A DNA stretch of 6,764 bases from an uncultured Bacteroidota bacterium (GCA_938008665.1 CALLKA010000137.1:1-6764); one strand, 5' to 3'; positions 1 through 6,728 are shown, counted from the first letter of the stretch. Notes: generated from the sequence alone by a model not told the origin. Numbers and translations are program-made.

Positions 1-573
1 GAAATATTTTTTGAAGTACTCATTGCGCCTGCATTTGATGCAGATGCATTGACCATTTTGTCTGCAAAGAAAAATAGGGTTTTATTGCAAACTAAACCAG
101 GTGTTACTTTTAATGCTGTTCAAAAAAAATCAATCCTCAACGGCAACTTGGAGCAAGGATTGGATACTGGCAACTATACTCAATGGGAGGAAGCAGGCGC
201 AAGACCTTGTAGCGATAAAGAAAAAGAAGATTTAACTTTTGGAAATATCATTTGCAAGCATTTAAAAAGTAATGCGATTGCCTTAATCAAGGACAAGCAA
301 CTTGTAGGCAAAGGTTGTGGTCAAACAAGCCGCGTTGATGCTTTAAGACACGCTATTGAAAAAGCTAAGCAATTTAAGTTTGACTTGAAAGGAGCTACAC
401 TCGCCTCGGATGCTTTTTTCCCTTTTGATGATTGTGTTCGTATTGCTCATGCGGAAGGGATTGAAGCTTATATTCAACCAGGTGGATCTGTAAGAGACAA
501 AGACAGTATTGCCTATTGTAAGGAGCATGGTTTAGCCATGGTGATGACCCAATTAAGGCATTTTAAACATTAA
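1..573 (+). CDS. purH: Bifunctional AICAR transformylase / IMP cyclohydrolase PurH, 3' part (5' end outside window)
   Basis: PurH performs the last two steps of purine synthesis in the cytoplasm: formyl transfer from 10-formyl-THF to AICAR, then ring closure to IMP. Only the C-terminal 190 residues are visible, all from the transformylase domain; the family is usually a little over 500 residues. The reading frame is open from base 1, and the residues before the TTG at 49 (FFEVLIAPAFDADAL) are already PurH-like, so that TTG is an internal leucine codon and not a start. Family signatures in order, numbered from the first visible codon, are KHLKSNAI (86-93), GQTSRVDA (107-114), SDAFFPFDD (136-144), QPGGSVRDKD (159-168) and the C-terminal RHFKH (186-190). 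The IMP cyclohydrolase domain must lie upstream. The frame is intact to the TAA at 571-573. The next gene lies 47 bp downstream on the same strand and has no obvious purine link. Confidence 0.96.
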   Translation, partial: EIFFEVLIAPAFDADALTILSAKKNRVLLQTKPGVTFNAVQKKSILNGNLEQGLDTGNYTQWEEAGARPCSDKEKEDLTFGNIICKHLKSNAIALIKDKQLVGKGCGQTSRVDALRHAIEKAKQFKFDLKGATLASDAFFPFDDCVRIAHAEGIEAYIQPGGSVRDKDSIAYCKEHGLAMVMTQLRHFKH

Positions 574-620
574 GCAACTGGCACGGAATTCACTTGCCCT
601 TGTATATATAAGTCACACCT

Positions 621-1547
621 ATGTCCAATAATAAAAAAGCATACTTTGCCGTTGCGGTTACAAGTATCATTTGGGGCACCACTTGGGTGGCAAGCAAAAT
701 GGGAATTTCCCATGTGCCTGCATTTCAATTTGCGAGTATGCGTCAATTATTAGGCGGTAGTATCTATGTTTGTTTCTTTTTAATGAAGGGTGCAGGACTA
801 CCTACAAAAAAACAGTTTTTGTGGCTGATCCCGATGTCCTTTTTAATGTTTGTTTCCTCCAATGGGATTGCTACTTACGGACTTCAATTTATCACCAGTG
901 GCCTTGCTGCATTAATTGCCGCGCTTTATCCTTTATCAGTAGTGTTGATTGAACGGTTTTATTTTAAAGCTATTAAAATAACACTTGCCACTTTTATAGG
1001 ATTAATGTTAGGTTTCTTAGGCATTGTTTTTATTTTTTACAAGGATAGTTTACAAATGCATGGTACCAATTATCCTTTAGGGGTGGCCTTGTCCTTATTT
1101 GCTATGGTAACCTGGAGTGTTGGATCCGTGATCATTTCAAGAAATAAAATTGATATCAACGCATATTATTCCATTGGATGGCAAATGTTGATTAGTGCTG
1201 TTATTATGTCAATGGTTGCGTTATATACTAATAATTATATCCCATTACAAAGTATTCCTGGGCGAACCTGGGGTGTGCTCGTGTATATGGTTTTGGGTGG
1301 CTCCGTTTTTGCATTTATCTCTTTTATCTATAGCATGAAACATTTGCAACCAGCGATTGCCTCCTTATATGCTTATATAAATCCTATCGTTGCTATTTGG
1401 GTTGGATCCTTATTATTAGATGAAAAAATGTCGGTAACCAGTATTATAGGAACTCTATGTACTTTGGTGGGCGTTTATGTAGTCAATAATAGTTTAAAGA
1501 AACAAAAAGATCCTGTAGAAGCAGTTGCCGACGCAGATGGCATGTAA
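621..1547 (+). CDS. EamA/DMT-superfamily inner-membrane transporter
   Basis: This 308-residue protein has the build of a drug/metabolite transporter: two EamA repeats of five membrane helices each. Hydrophobic segments lie near residues 8-26, 36-56, 66-86, 92-112 and 119-140 (repeat 1) and 150-170, 184-202, 216-236, 244-264 and 270-290 (repeat 2). Family signatures are the WGTTWVASKMG stretch in helix 1 (18-28), the glycine-rich helix 5 ending in a lysine, TWSVGSVIISR at the start of repeat 2 (164-174), and LQPAIASLYAYINPIVAIW in helix 9 (242-260). Length is normal. The tail after the last helix is short and charged (KKQKDPVEAVADADGM). Members export amino acids, metabolites or drugs, but substrate cannot be read from sequence, so no gene symbol is given. 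The ATG at 621 is the natural start and has no Shine-Dalgarno sequence before it. The gene may be read through from purH (47-bp gap) and converges with the LutB gene. Confidence 0.93.
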   Translation: MSNNKKAYFAVAVTSIIWGTTWVASKMGISHVPAFQFASMRQLLGGSIYVCFFLMKGAGLPTKKQFLWLIPMSFLMFVSSNGIATYGLQFITSGLAALIAALYPLSVVLIERFYFKAIKITLATFIGLMLGFLGIVFIFYKDSLQMHGTNYPLGVALSLFAMVTWSVGSVIISRNKIDINAYYSIGWQMLISAVIMSMVALYTNNYIPLQSIPGRTWGVLVYMVLGGSVFAFISFIYSMKHLQPAIASLYAYINPIVAIWVGSLLLDEKMSVTSIIGTLCTLVGVYVVNNSLKKQKDPVEAVADADGM

Positions 1548-1557
1548 AAGCATGTAA

Positions 1558-1590
1558 CCCAATTATCTTTTTGGGAGATTGTATTTTTTT
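1558..1590 (+). terminator. Weak candidate terminator after the EamA transporter gene
   Basis: A 5-bp perfect stem, CCCAA (1558-1562) and TTGGG (1571-1575), encloses an 8-nt loop. A run of seven T residues follows at 1584-1590, about eight bases past the stem. It sits 10 bp after the transporter stop codon, between two convergent genes, which is where a terminator is expected. The stem is short and the T-run is not directly abutting, so this is a weak call. On the opposite strand the stem is not followed by a T-run. Confidence 0.3.
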
Positions 1591-1593
1591 GAT

Positions 1594-2973
1594 CTATCTT
1601 TTTTTAGATTCGATCCAAAGTTGGTTAAATGTTTTTTTAGGGAATTCTAACGGGGCCCTTTGATTGGACCAACCCTTAAACATTTTATTGATAACCCAGT
1701 TTTTTATAGTTGCATTTCCTTGATTCATCATCATACGACTTAGCGAAGCATTCTTCCACATTTTCCAAGCAAATTTTTCAGCAAAATCACTTTCTCCAGC
1801 GACGACTGACTCTCTTCTGTTTTCCAATAACAACTCATGAATATTAATTTTTACTGGACAAACCTCCGTGCAATTACCACATAAACTTGAAGCATAACTT
1901 AAATGCTTATAATCATGCATCCCTCTTAAATGGGGTGTAATCACGCTTCCAATAGGGCCACTGTAAGTAGTATCATAGGCATGACCGCCAATGTTTTTGT
2001 ATACGGGACATGCGTTTAAACATGCGCCACAACGGATACAATACAATGCCTCCCTGGCTTTTGCATTCGACAATAAATCAGTACGCCCATTATCAAGTAA
2101 AATTACATACATCTCCTCCGGACCATCCACTTCACCGGGTTGACGAGGACCAGTAATGATACTATTATAAACAGTGATTTGTTGACCAGTACCATAGGTA
2201 GCTAACAAAGGCCAAAACAAACCCAAGTCATTCATGGAAGGAATGGTTTTTTCAATACCTACTATAACCACATGTGTTTTTGGCCAAGCCACCGACAATC
2301 GTGCATTGCCTTCGTTTTCAGTTAAAGCAATTCCGCCAATGTCAGATAAAATAAAATTAGCACCCGTTATGCCAATTTCAGCTTGCACATATTTTTCACG
2401 TAAATTTTTACGTGCGACCAATGTTAATTGTTCTGGTGTTAATGAAATATCGGTACCTAAATGTTCATTAAATAATTTAGCAACATCTTCCTTGCTCTTA
2501 TGCATGGCTGGCGTTACAATATGATACGGCGCTTCGCCATCCATTTGTTGTATGTATTCACCCAAATCTGTTTCCACACTTTCAACACCGATGGAAGTTA
2601 AATAATCATTCAAATGAATTTCCTCCGTCACCATGCTTTTACTTTTAACAACGGATTTACATTCTTTTTCCTTGCATAACTCTCCAATAAAATTCAGTGC
2701 TTGTTCGCTATCCTCGGCCCAAAAAACTTTAGCACCTCTTTTGGTTATTTGATCTTCAAATTGGGTTAGGTACAAATCCAAATGCTCAATCGCTTCCCAT
2801 TTTTTATTTTTTGCTAATTCGCGTACTCTAGTTAAATCTGGAAATTGGGCTTTGCCTTTTGGTACAACTGCATTGTATTTAGAAATATTAAAATTCAGTT
2901 TGCGTCTGTGCTCCAGATCAACTGCTTTTGCGCTGCTTTTAGTGTCAAATGAGGAGGCGTAAATACTTTGCAT
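1594..2973 (-). CDS. lutB: LutB/LldF-type lactate-utilisation iron-sulfur protein
   Basis: This 459-residue protein is LutB-like. In the LutABC complex, described in Bacillus subtilis, such proteins help oxidise L-lactate to pyruvate; no signal peptide is seen, so it is cytoplasmic or membrane-associated. An N-terminal LUD (DUF162) domain runs from about residue 65 to 300, with family motifs KSKSMVTEEIHLN (110-122), VETDLGEYI (133-141) and SDIGGIALTENEGNARL (210-226). A ferredoxin-like part follows: CIRCGACLNACP (Cys 312, 315, 318, 322) and LCGNCTEVCPVKI (Cys 365, 368, 372). The residue where a classic second 2[4Fe-4S] motif would have its first Cys is Ser 362. The C-terminal helical tail (about 390-459) is of normal length. 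It is last in the minus-strand gene row, 20 bp after the DUF3109 gene. LutA and LutC partners are not in the window, so a role in lactate use is inferred from family only. No break in the frame is seen. Confidence 0.9.
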   Translation of the reverse strand: MQSIYASSFDTKSSAKAVDLEHRRKLNFNISKYNAVVPKGKAQFPDLTRVRELAKNKKWEAIEHLDLYLTQFEDQITKRGAKVFWAEDSEQALNFIGELCKEKECKSVVKSKSMVTEEIHLNDYLTSIGVESVETDLGEYIQQMDGEAPYHIVTPAMHKSKEDVAKLFNEHLGTDISLTPEQLTLVARKNLREKYVQAEIGITGANFILSDIGGIALTENEGNARLSVAWPKTHVVIVGIEKTIPSMNDLGLFWPLLATYGTGQQITVYNSIITGPRQPGEVDGPEEMYVILLDNGRTDLLSNAKAREALYCIRCGACLNACPVYKNIGGHAYDTTYSGPIGSVITPHLRGMHDYKHLSYASSLCGNCTEVCPVKINIHELLLENRRESVVAGESDFAEKFAWKMWKNASLSRMMMNQGNATIKNWVINKMFKGWSNQRAPLEFPKKTFNQLWIESKKR

Positions 2974-2984
2974 AATGATTATTA

Positions 2985-2992
2985 CAAAAATA
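2985..2992 (-). promoter_or_regulatory. Possible Bacteroidetes -7 promoter element before lutB
   Basis: The minus strand reads TATTTTTG here, an exact match to the Bacteroidetes sigma-factor -7 consensus TAnnTTTG. It lies 11 bp upstream of the LutB start codon in the short gap after the DUF3109 gene. No TTG/TTTG -33 element is found about 19 bp further upstream, and the leader would be only a few bases. In AT-rich DNA this may be chance. If real, it would allow lutB to be expressed apart from the rest of the row. Confidence 0.2.
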
Positions 2993-2993
2993 G

Positions 2994-3575
2994 TTATTTA
3001 TCCTTTAGATGTTGCGCAGAAGCATCCAAGGCTTCATAAAATTTTTCCCCATATTTGCGAATAATAGATTCCTTTAAAAACACATAGGCTGGGACCTTTA
3101 ATTTAACGCCTAAGGAACAAGCTGCCTGACATAGATCTTCACGAGGCTCATAATTCATATATTCAATATCGGGATCCTGCTTACTTTTTTGAACTTTAAT
3201 GGGAAACAAATGGCAACTAATGGGCTTTTTCCAAGGAATCTTACCATCATTATAAGCTTGCTCAAAGGCACACTTGATGATGCCTTTTTCTTTGTACCCA
3301 TAGGCGCAAATTTGACCATTTAAAGTGGGTGTTACCCATCCAAACTCACGATCATATAAAAACTGGCCTACTTGTTTCACCTCCTTAATTCCTTCTTTGG
3401 TCATATAGGGTTCTACAATATCATAATACTTCTTAATGAAGTCTTTTTCTTTGTTTTCAAGAGGCGCACCCGCATCCCCATCCTCGCAACACCCACCCTT
3501 ACATTTTGTCAAGTCACATACAAATTGTTCTTCAATTACTTGGTCACTCACTAAAACGGAATCAATCGCTATCAT
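2994..3575 (-). CDS. DUF3109 family cysteine-rich protein, function unknown
   Basis: This 193-residue protein has the hallmarks of DUF3109, a family I know as common in Bacteroidetes and related to YkgJ-type CxxxCxxCC zinc/iron-chelating domains. Nine cysteines are present: an N-terminal cluster in CDLTKCKGGCCEDGDAGAPL (Cys 20, 25, 29, 30), then Cys 90, Cys 102, Cys 121 in SCHLFPI, and Cys 149 and Cys 153 near the end. Their spacing suggests a bound metal ion or iron-sulfur cluster, but no ligand or reaction is established by the sequence. There is no signal peptide or membrane helix, so it is probably cytoplasmic. It lies 27 bp after gldD and 20 bp before the LutB gene, all on the same strand. 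The company of another iron-sulfur protein fits a redox or metal-handling role but is only suggestive. The ATG at 3575 is the natural start, with no Shine-Dalgarno sequence. Confidence 0.88.
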   Translation of the reverse strand: MIAIDSVLVSDQVIEEQFVCDLTKCKGGCCEDGDAGAPLENKEKDFIKKYYDIVEPYMTKEGIKEVKQVGQFLYDREFGWVTPTLNGQICAYGYKEKGIIKCAFEQAYNDGKIPWKKPISCHLFPIKVQKSKQDPDIEYMNYEPREDLCQAACSLGVKLKVPAYVFLKESIIRKYGEKFYEALDASAQHLKDK

Positions 3576-3602
3576 AAAATTATTTGTGGCGTAAAGGTAT
3601 CA

Positions 3603-4190
3603 TTATTTCCATTTAAATGTATTGACCAAATGCTGTACATCCTTAAATAAAAAATCATTGTAAATGGATAAAGAATCGGCATTGGGTGTCGTATTAAAAT
3701 ACAAAGCCCCTCTAAAAAAATGGGTACTCGAATCGGTTAAAAAAAACTGATACGCTGTTGCTACATCTCCCCCAATATTAAAAAAAACACCATGCACTCC
3801 TTCACTGGTTGTAAAAACTGAATCTGCGATATAGGTCGCTTTATTAGAATGATTACTTGCAAATTTATAAGCATCATTAATTAAGGTATCTAGTTGCTGT
3901 GGCTTAATTTTTTTATAACTTATGTATATCGTGCCATTTAAACTAGGAAACTGAATATTGATCCAAGCATCTTTAGATTTATTTTCGCCAAAATAATTTA
4001 TTTGATTATCTATAAATGCATAGGTAGGATATTCAAAGGTATAAGGAATATTAGGCGTGTAAAAAGATTGATACTTTTTCTCAGGAAATTGAAAATTTGC
4101 ATACCCCTTTTCCTTAGGAAGGAATGGGCTATTGCAAGCAATTACTAACAAAACGCAAACTAAAGATATAAAAATAAAAATATTACGCAT
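3603..4190 (-). CDS. gldD: Gliding motility lipoprotein GldD
   Basis: GldD is a membrane-anchored lipoprotein needed for gliding in Flavobacterium johnsoniae, where it supports the Gld machinery tied to type IX secretion. This 195-residue copy has a lipoprotein signal peptide: a short basic start (MRN), a hydrophobic stretch (residues 4-17) and a lipobox VIAC with the lipidated Cys at 19. Family features follow: KEKGYANFQFPEKKY (26-40), PYTFEYPTYA (49-58), and the C-terminal FFLTDSSTHFFRGALYFNTT block (149-168) with PNADSL after it. Length is typical. The start codon overlaps the end of gldE by 8 nt (ATGCGTAA), indicating translational coupling, and the gldE-gldD order matches that known in F. 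johnsoniae. Many Bacteroidota that do not visibly glide also keep this pair, so gliding by this organism is not proven. Confidence 0.93.
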   Translation of the reverse strand: MRNIFIFISLVCVLLVIACNSPFLPKEKGYANFQFPEKKYQSFYTPNIPYTFEYPTYAFIDNQINYFGENKSKDAWINIQFPSLNGTIYISYKKIKPQQLDTLINDAYKFASNHSNKATYIADSVFTTSEGVHGVFFNIGGDVATAYQFFLTDSSTHFFRGALYFNTTPNADSLSIYNDFLFKDVQHLVNTFKWK

Positions 4191-5538
4191 GATCTATATT
4201 AGAAGAAATAACTGGTGTAATGATCATTTGTATTTTATGAATTCTATTTTTTTGTATTTCTAAAACCGTAAAACTATACTGCTGGAATTTAACAACTTGC
4301 TGTAACGCTGGAAATTCACCTGCCAGTTCTAAAAACAAGCCCGCCATAGTATCACTTTCTCCTTTGACAGTATCAAAAGAAGTAGATGGAATGTCAATGA
4401 AATTACACAAATCAGTAATCGCTGTTTTACCTTCAATAACATAATGATACTCGTCAATCTTTTTAACGGTCGTTTCCTCTTCATCAAATTCATCCTTTAT
4501 TTCACCGACAATTTCTTCTAAAATATCTTCCAATGTAATGATACCGCTGGTGCCACCAAATTCGTCCACTACAATTCCAAAATGGACGCGTTTAGATTGA
4601 AATTCTTGCAATAAATCCTCAATCATTTTTTGTTCATGCACGAAATATGCAGGCCGTATCAAGGTTTGCCATTTAAATTCATCAGACTCTTTTAAATGCG
4701 GGATAATATCTTTGGTATGAATCATGCCCACAATCGTATCTAAGTCGTCCTTAAATATGGGGAAACGGCTATAACTAAATTCATTAATGTTTTTTAATAA
4801 AGTGGTAAAATCAACCTCTTCCTCTATACCATGCACGTCTAACCTCGTTTTCATGATTTGTTTCACAGTAATGTTGCCAAATTTCACAATTCCCTTTAAA
4901 ATATTTTTTTCATTTTCTTTGTGATGTGCTGAGCTGGTTAATTCAATAGCATGATCCAACTCCTCCATGCTATAGGATGCCCCAGTTCCTTTTTGTGCTA
5001 GTTTTTTTTCCATCAGGTTGGTATACTTAACCATGAGTCCACTGAGTCCAGAAAAAATAAAATAAACTGCTTGTATGATAAATCCAAAATCCTGTGCAAA
5101 TCGAACATTGTTTTGAGTAGCCATCACTTTTGGTAAAATCTCACCAAAAAATAATAACAATAAAGTCACCGCAACTATTTTAATGATAAACTCAAATCCA
5201 GGAATGGTTATTTGATCAAAGACAAATAAGTCGTCAATTAATATATTAGCGATTAAAATGATACAAATATTAATAAAACTATTCGCAATCAACATAGATG
5301 TTAATAGCTTTTTAGGATCTTCTAAAAGTTTTACAATTCGTTGTAAAGGAATATGTCGTTTTGTTTTTAATACTTGGATGTCCTTATAGGATAAAGAAAA
5401 AAAGGCGACTTCAGATCCAGCAATGACAAATGAAAGGAAAAGTAAAAAACTGATTAAAAAGATGAATCCCGTATCCTGTTGGAGTGAAGCTATAAAAGAA
5501 ACGGTCAAATAAAGGGGGGTACCCGAATGCGCTTCCAA
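4183..5538 (-). CDS. gldE: Gliding motility-associated membrane protein GldE (CNNM/CorC-HlyC type)
   Basis: This 451-residue protein has the domain order of the CNNM/CorC family: a membrane domain (DUF21) with hydrophobic segments near residues 24-48, 77-101, 118-138 and 150-170, then two CBS domains (about 226-284 and 290-345) and a C-terminal CorC_HlyC domain (about 357-437). Clear motifs are IAGSEVAFFSL (39-49), FFGEILPKVMA (130-140) and VVDEFGGTSGIITLEDILEE (323-342). Relatives move magnesium or other divalent ions; in gliding Bacteroidota the gene beside gldD is gldE. Adjacency to gldD separates it from general CorC paralogues. The start is a TTG at 5538: an in-frame stop lies 12 bp upstream and no ATG occurs before residue 82, past the first membrane helix. 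A second TTG at 5508 is an alternative. It begins 38 bp after mutY. Confidence 0.92.
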   Translation of the reverse strand: MEAHSGTPLYLTVSFIASLQQDTGFIFLISFLLFLSFVIAGSEVAFFSLSYKDIQVLKTKRHIPLQRIVKLLEDPKKLLTSMLIANSFINICIILIANILIDDLFVFDQITIPGFEFIIKIVAVTLLLLFFGEILPKVMATQNNVRFAQDFGFIIQAVYFIFSGLSGLMVKYTNLMEKKLAQKGTGASYSMEELDHAIELTSSAHHKENEKNILKGIVKFGNITVKQIMKTRLDVHGIEEEVDFTTLLKNINEFSYSRFPIFKDDLDTIVGMIHTKDIIPHLKESDEFKWQTLIRPAYFVHEQKMIEDLLQEFQSKRVHFGIVVDEFGGTSGIITLEDILEEIVGEIKDEFDEEETTVKKIDEYHYVIEGKTAITDLCNFIDIPSTSFDTVKGESDTMAGLFLELAGEFPALQQVVKFQQYSFTVLEIQKNRIHKIQMIITPVISSNIDHA

Positions 5539-5553
5539 GTTTTGAGTGTTTTA

Positions 5554-5653
5554 ATTTTTGGAAAGTTACCAATTTTTTAAGTTTTACACCAATTTATAAA
5601 GTCCTGCCCTAAAAATTGGTTAATTATTTTTGGAAAGGGTAACTGTTTAAGTT
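5554..5653. repeat. Imperfect direct repeat, spacing about 70 bp, at the mutY 3' end
   Basis: The 12-mer ATTTTTGGAAAG occurs at 5554-5565 and again at 5626-5637 (offset 72). The 8-mer TTTAAGTT occurs at 5576-5583 and 5646-5653 (offset 70), in the same order. The two blocks are therefore collinear, with a small indel between them, as expected of a diverged tandem duplication. One copy lies inside the mutY coding end (around LPFPKIINQF); the other spans the mutY stop codon and the gap to gldE. Chance similarity in AT-rich DNA is not excluded. Confidence 0.35.
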
Positions 5654-6683
5654 GCTTTTGATTGACCCACAATGCCTTAGAAAAAACAGTTGGTATACTG
5701 TCAAATTTGACAAGTATGAAACGCGCCTGTAAAAGCTGATGGGTTAACGCTTGGTTGTAAATCGGAGAAACGGATGGAGTCCCCTGTTTTGTCTGATTTA
5801 AATGGACACGACTTGTCTTGGGACTAATGCCCAGCTGTTGCGCTAAAACTTCATTCAAATAGCCAACAGTTACAGGTACAAAACTTTTACTTTCATTTAA
5901 ATAAAATTGATATAAGCCACCCCATATATCCCCTTCCAATCGTTTTTGCACCAACCATTTGCCATTGCTATAAAAACAGAAAAAATCAAAATATCTTTTT
6001 TTTCTTGTGATACTTTTTACCTTGATGGGTAATTGATTTACTTGATTATTTAAAAAAGCAACACATTTTTTTTTCATGATGCAATCAGCACAATTGGGCG
6101 TACTTGGTTTGCAAACAGTGGCTCCAAAATCCATCAAGGCTTGATTATAAATGCCTGCTTGTTTTTTTGACAAATTTTCATCCGCAATTTTATTAAACAA
6201 ATCAATACCTTCTTGTGTATCCGTTGGTGTGTCTATTCCATAAAATCGCGCCAACACCCGAAACACATTTCCATCTACTACCGCGTAGGGTAAATTATAG
6301 GCAAAGGAAGCGATAGCGGAAGCTGTATAAGGACCTACTCCTTTTAAACTTAATAGTGATTCGTAATTATTAGGAAACACCCCTTTTAATTTTTTACTGA
6401 TATAGCGGGCTGTAAAAATTAAATTTTTACAGCGATTATAGTAGCCCAAACCCTCCCATAATTTTAAAATCTTCTCATCTTTGGCATTGGCCAAATCATG
6501 CACCGTTGGATAAGAAGCAACAAATTTTTCATAATAGGCCCAGCCTTGCTCCACCCTGGTTTGTTGCAGTATAATTTCACTCAACCAAATTTTATAGGGA
6601 TCCTTTTCCCCTTTCCATGGCATGGGTCGATGATTGGAAGCGATATTCCATTTTAATAAAAGTTGGGTGAAGGTTTGCGTCAT
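5577..6683 (-). CDS. mutY: A/G-specific adenine DNA glycosylase MutY
   Basis: MutY removes adenine mispaired with 8-oxoguanine and so prevents G:C to T:A mutations. Numbered from the ATG at 6683 (368 residues), the catalytic core carries Glu 36 in SEIILQQTRV, the helix-hairpin-helix LKGVGPYTASAI (113-124) and catalytic Asp 137 in VVDGNVFRVLAR. The [4Fe-4S] motif C-x6-C-x2-C-x5-C uses Cys 191, 198, 201 and 207. A NUDIX-like 8-oxoG recognition domain follows, with IWGGLYQF (253-260) and LTH (313-315) where other MutY proteins have an FSH-type loop. All key residues are intact. The frame also allows a TTG start at 6692 adding MLL, but the ATG gives MTQTFTQLLLKWN, which starts just before the first helix as usual, so ATG is preferred. 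About ten residues (GQDFINWCKT) follow the LPFPKIINQFL block where I expect such proteins to stop. It is first in the minus-strand row. Confidence 0.96.
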   Translation of the reverse strand: MTQTFTQLLLKWNIASNHRPMPWKGEKDPYKIWLSEIILQQTRVEQGWAYYEKFVASYPTVHDLANAKDEKILKLWEGLGYYNRCKNLIFTARYISKKLKGVFPNNYESLLSLKGVGPYTASAIASFAYNLPYAVVDGNVFRVLARFYGIDTPTDTQEGIDLFNKIADENLSKKQAGIYNQALMDFGATVCKPSTPNCADCIMKKKCVAFLNNQVNQLPIKVKSITRKKRYFDFFCFYSNGKWLVQKRLEGDIWGGLYQFYLNESKSFVPVTVGYLNEVLAQQLGISPKTSRVHLNQTKQGTPSVSPIYNQALTHQLLQARFILVKFDSIPTVFSKALWVNQKQLKQLPFPKIINQFLGQDFINWCKT

Positions 6684-6728
6684 TAAAAGCAAAAGTGATA
6701 AAAATAAACCTAATAAAAGTTAGTTTTT

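Noticed and set aside
343..528. Open frame on the minus strand opposite purH
   Set aside because: Short, opposite a well-conserved coding region, and with no recognisable motif; a shadow frame.
49..573. TTG at 49 as a separate gene start for a 174-residue protein
   Set aside because: The frame is open to base 1 and the residues before it match PurH, so this is the inside of purH.
580..598. GGCA/TGCC hairpin between purH and the transporter as a terminator
   Set aside because: Only a 4-bp stem with an 11-nt loop and no T-run after it.
770..952. Open frame on the plus strand inside the transporter gene in another frame
   Set aside because: The EamA protein frame is clearly coding; this overlapping frame shows no family features.
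2234..2524. 96-codon plus-strand frame opposite the LUD domain of LutB
   Set aside because: Conserved LutB motifs lie on the other strand across this stretch; no start signal or motif supports a gene.
3372..3554. Hydrophobic 60-codon plus-strand frame opposite the DUF3109 gene
   Set aside because: The hydrophobicity follows from reading charged, lysine-rich codons in reverse; it covers the conserved Cys cluster of DUF3109.
1594..3575. Minus-strand cysteine-rich pair as part of a defence or phage system
   Set aside because: LutB and DUF3109 are recognisable metabolic or unknown-function families; no nuclease, integrase, repeat or mobile-element signature is present.
3592..3599. TACCTTTA on the minus strand before the DUF3109 gene as a -7 promoter box
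   Set aside because: It differs from TAnnTTTG at the last base and has no paired -33 element.
6684..6692. TTG start adding MLL to MutY
   Set aside because: An ATG three codons later gives the usual MutY N-terminus; the extra residues have no support.
6684..6720. CACTTTTG and similar boxes just before mutY as a promoter
   Set aside because: Imperfect consensus, no -33 element, and the nearest would leave almost no leader.
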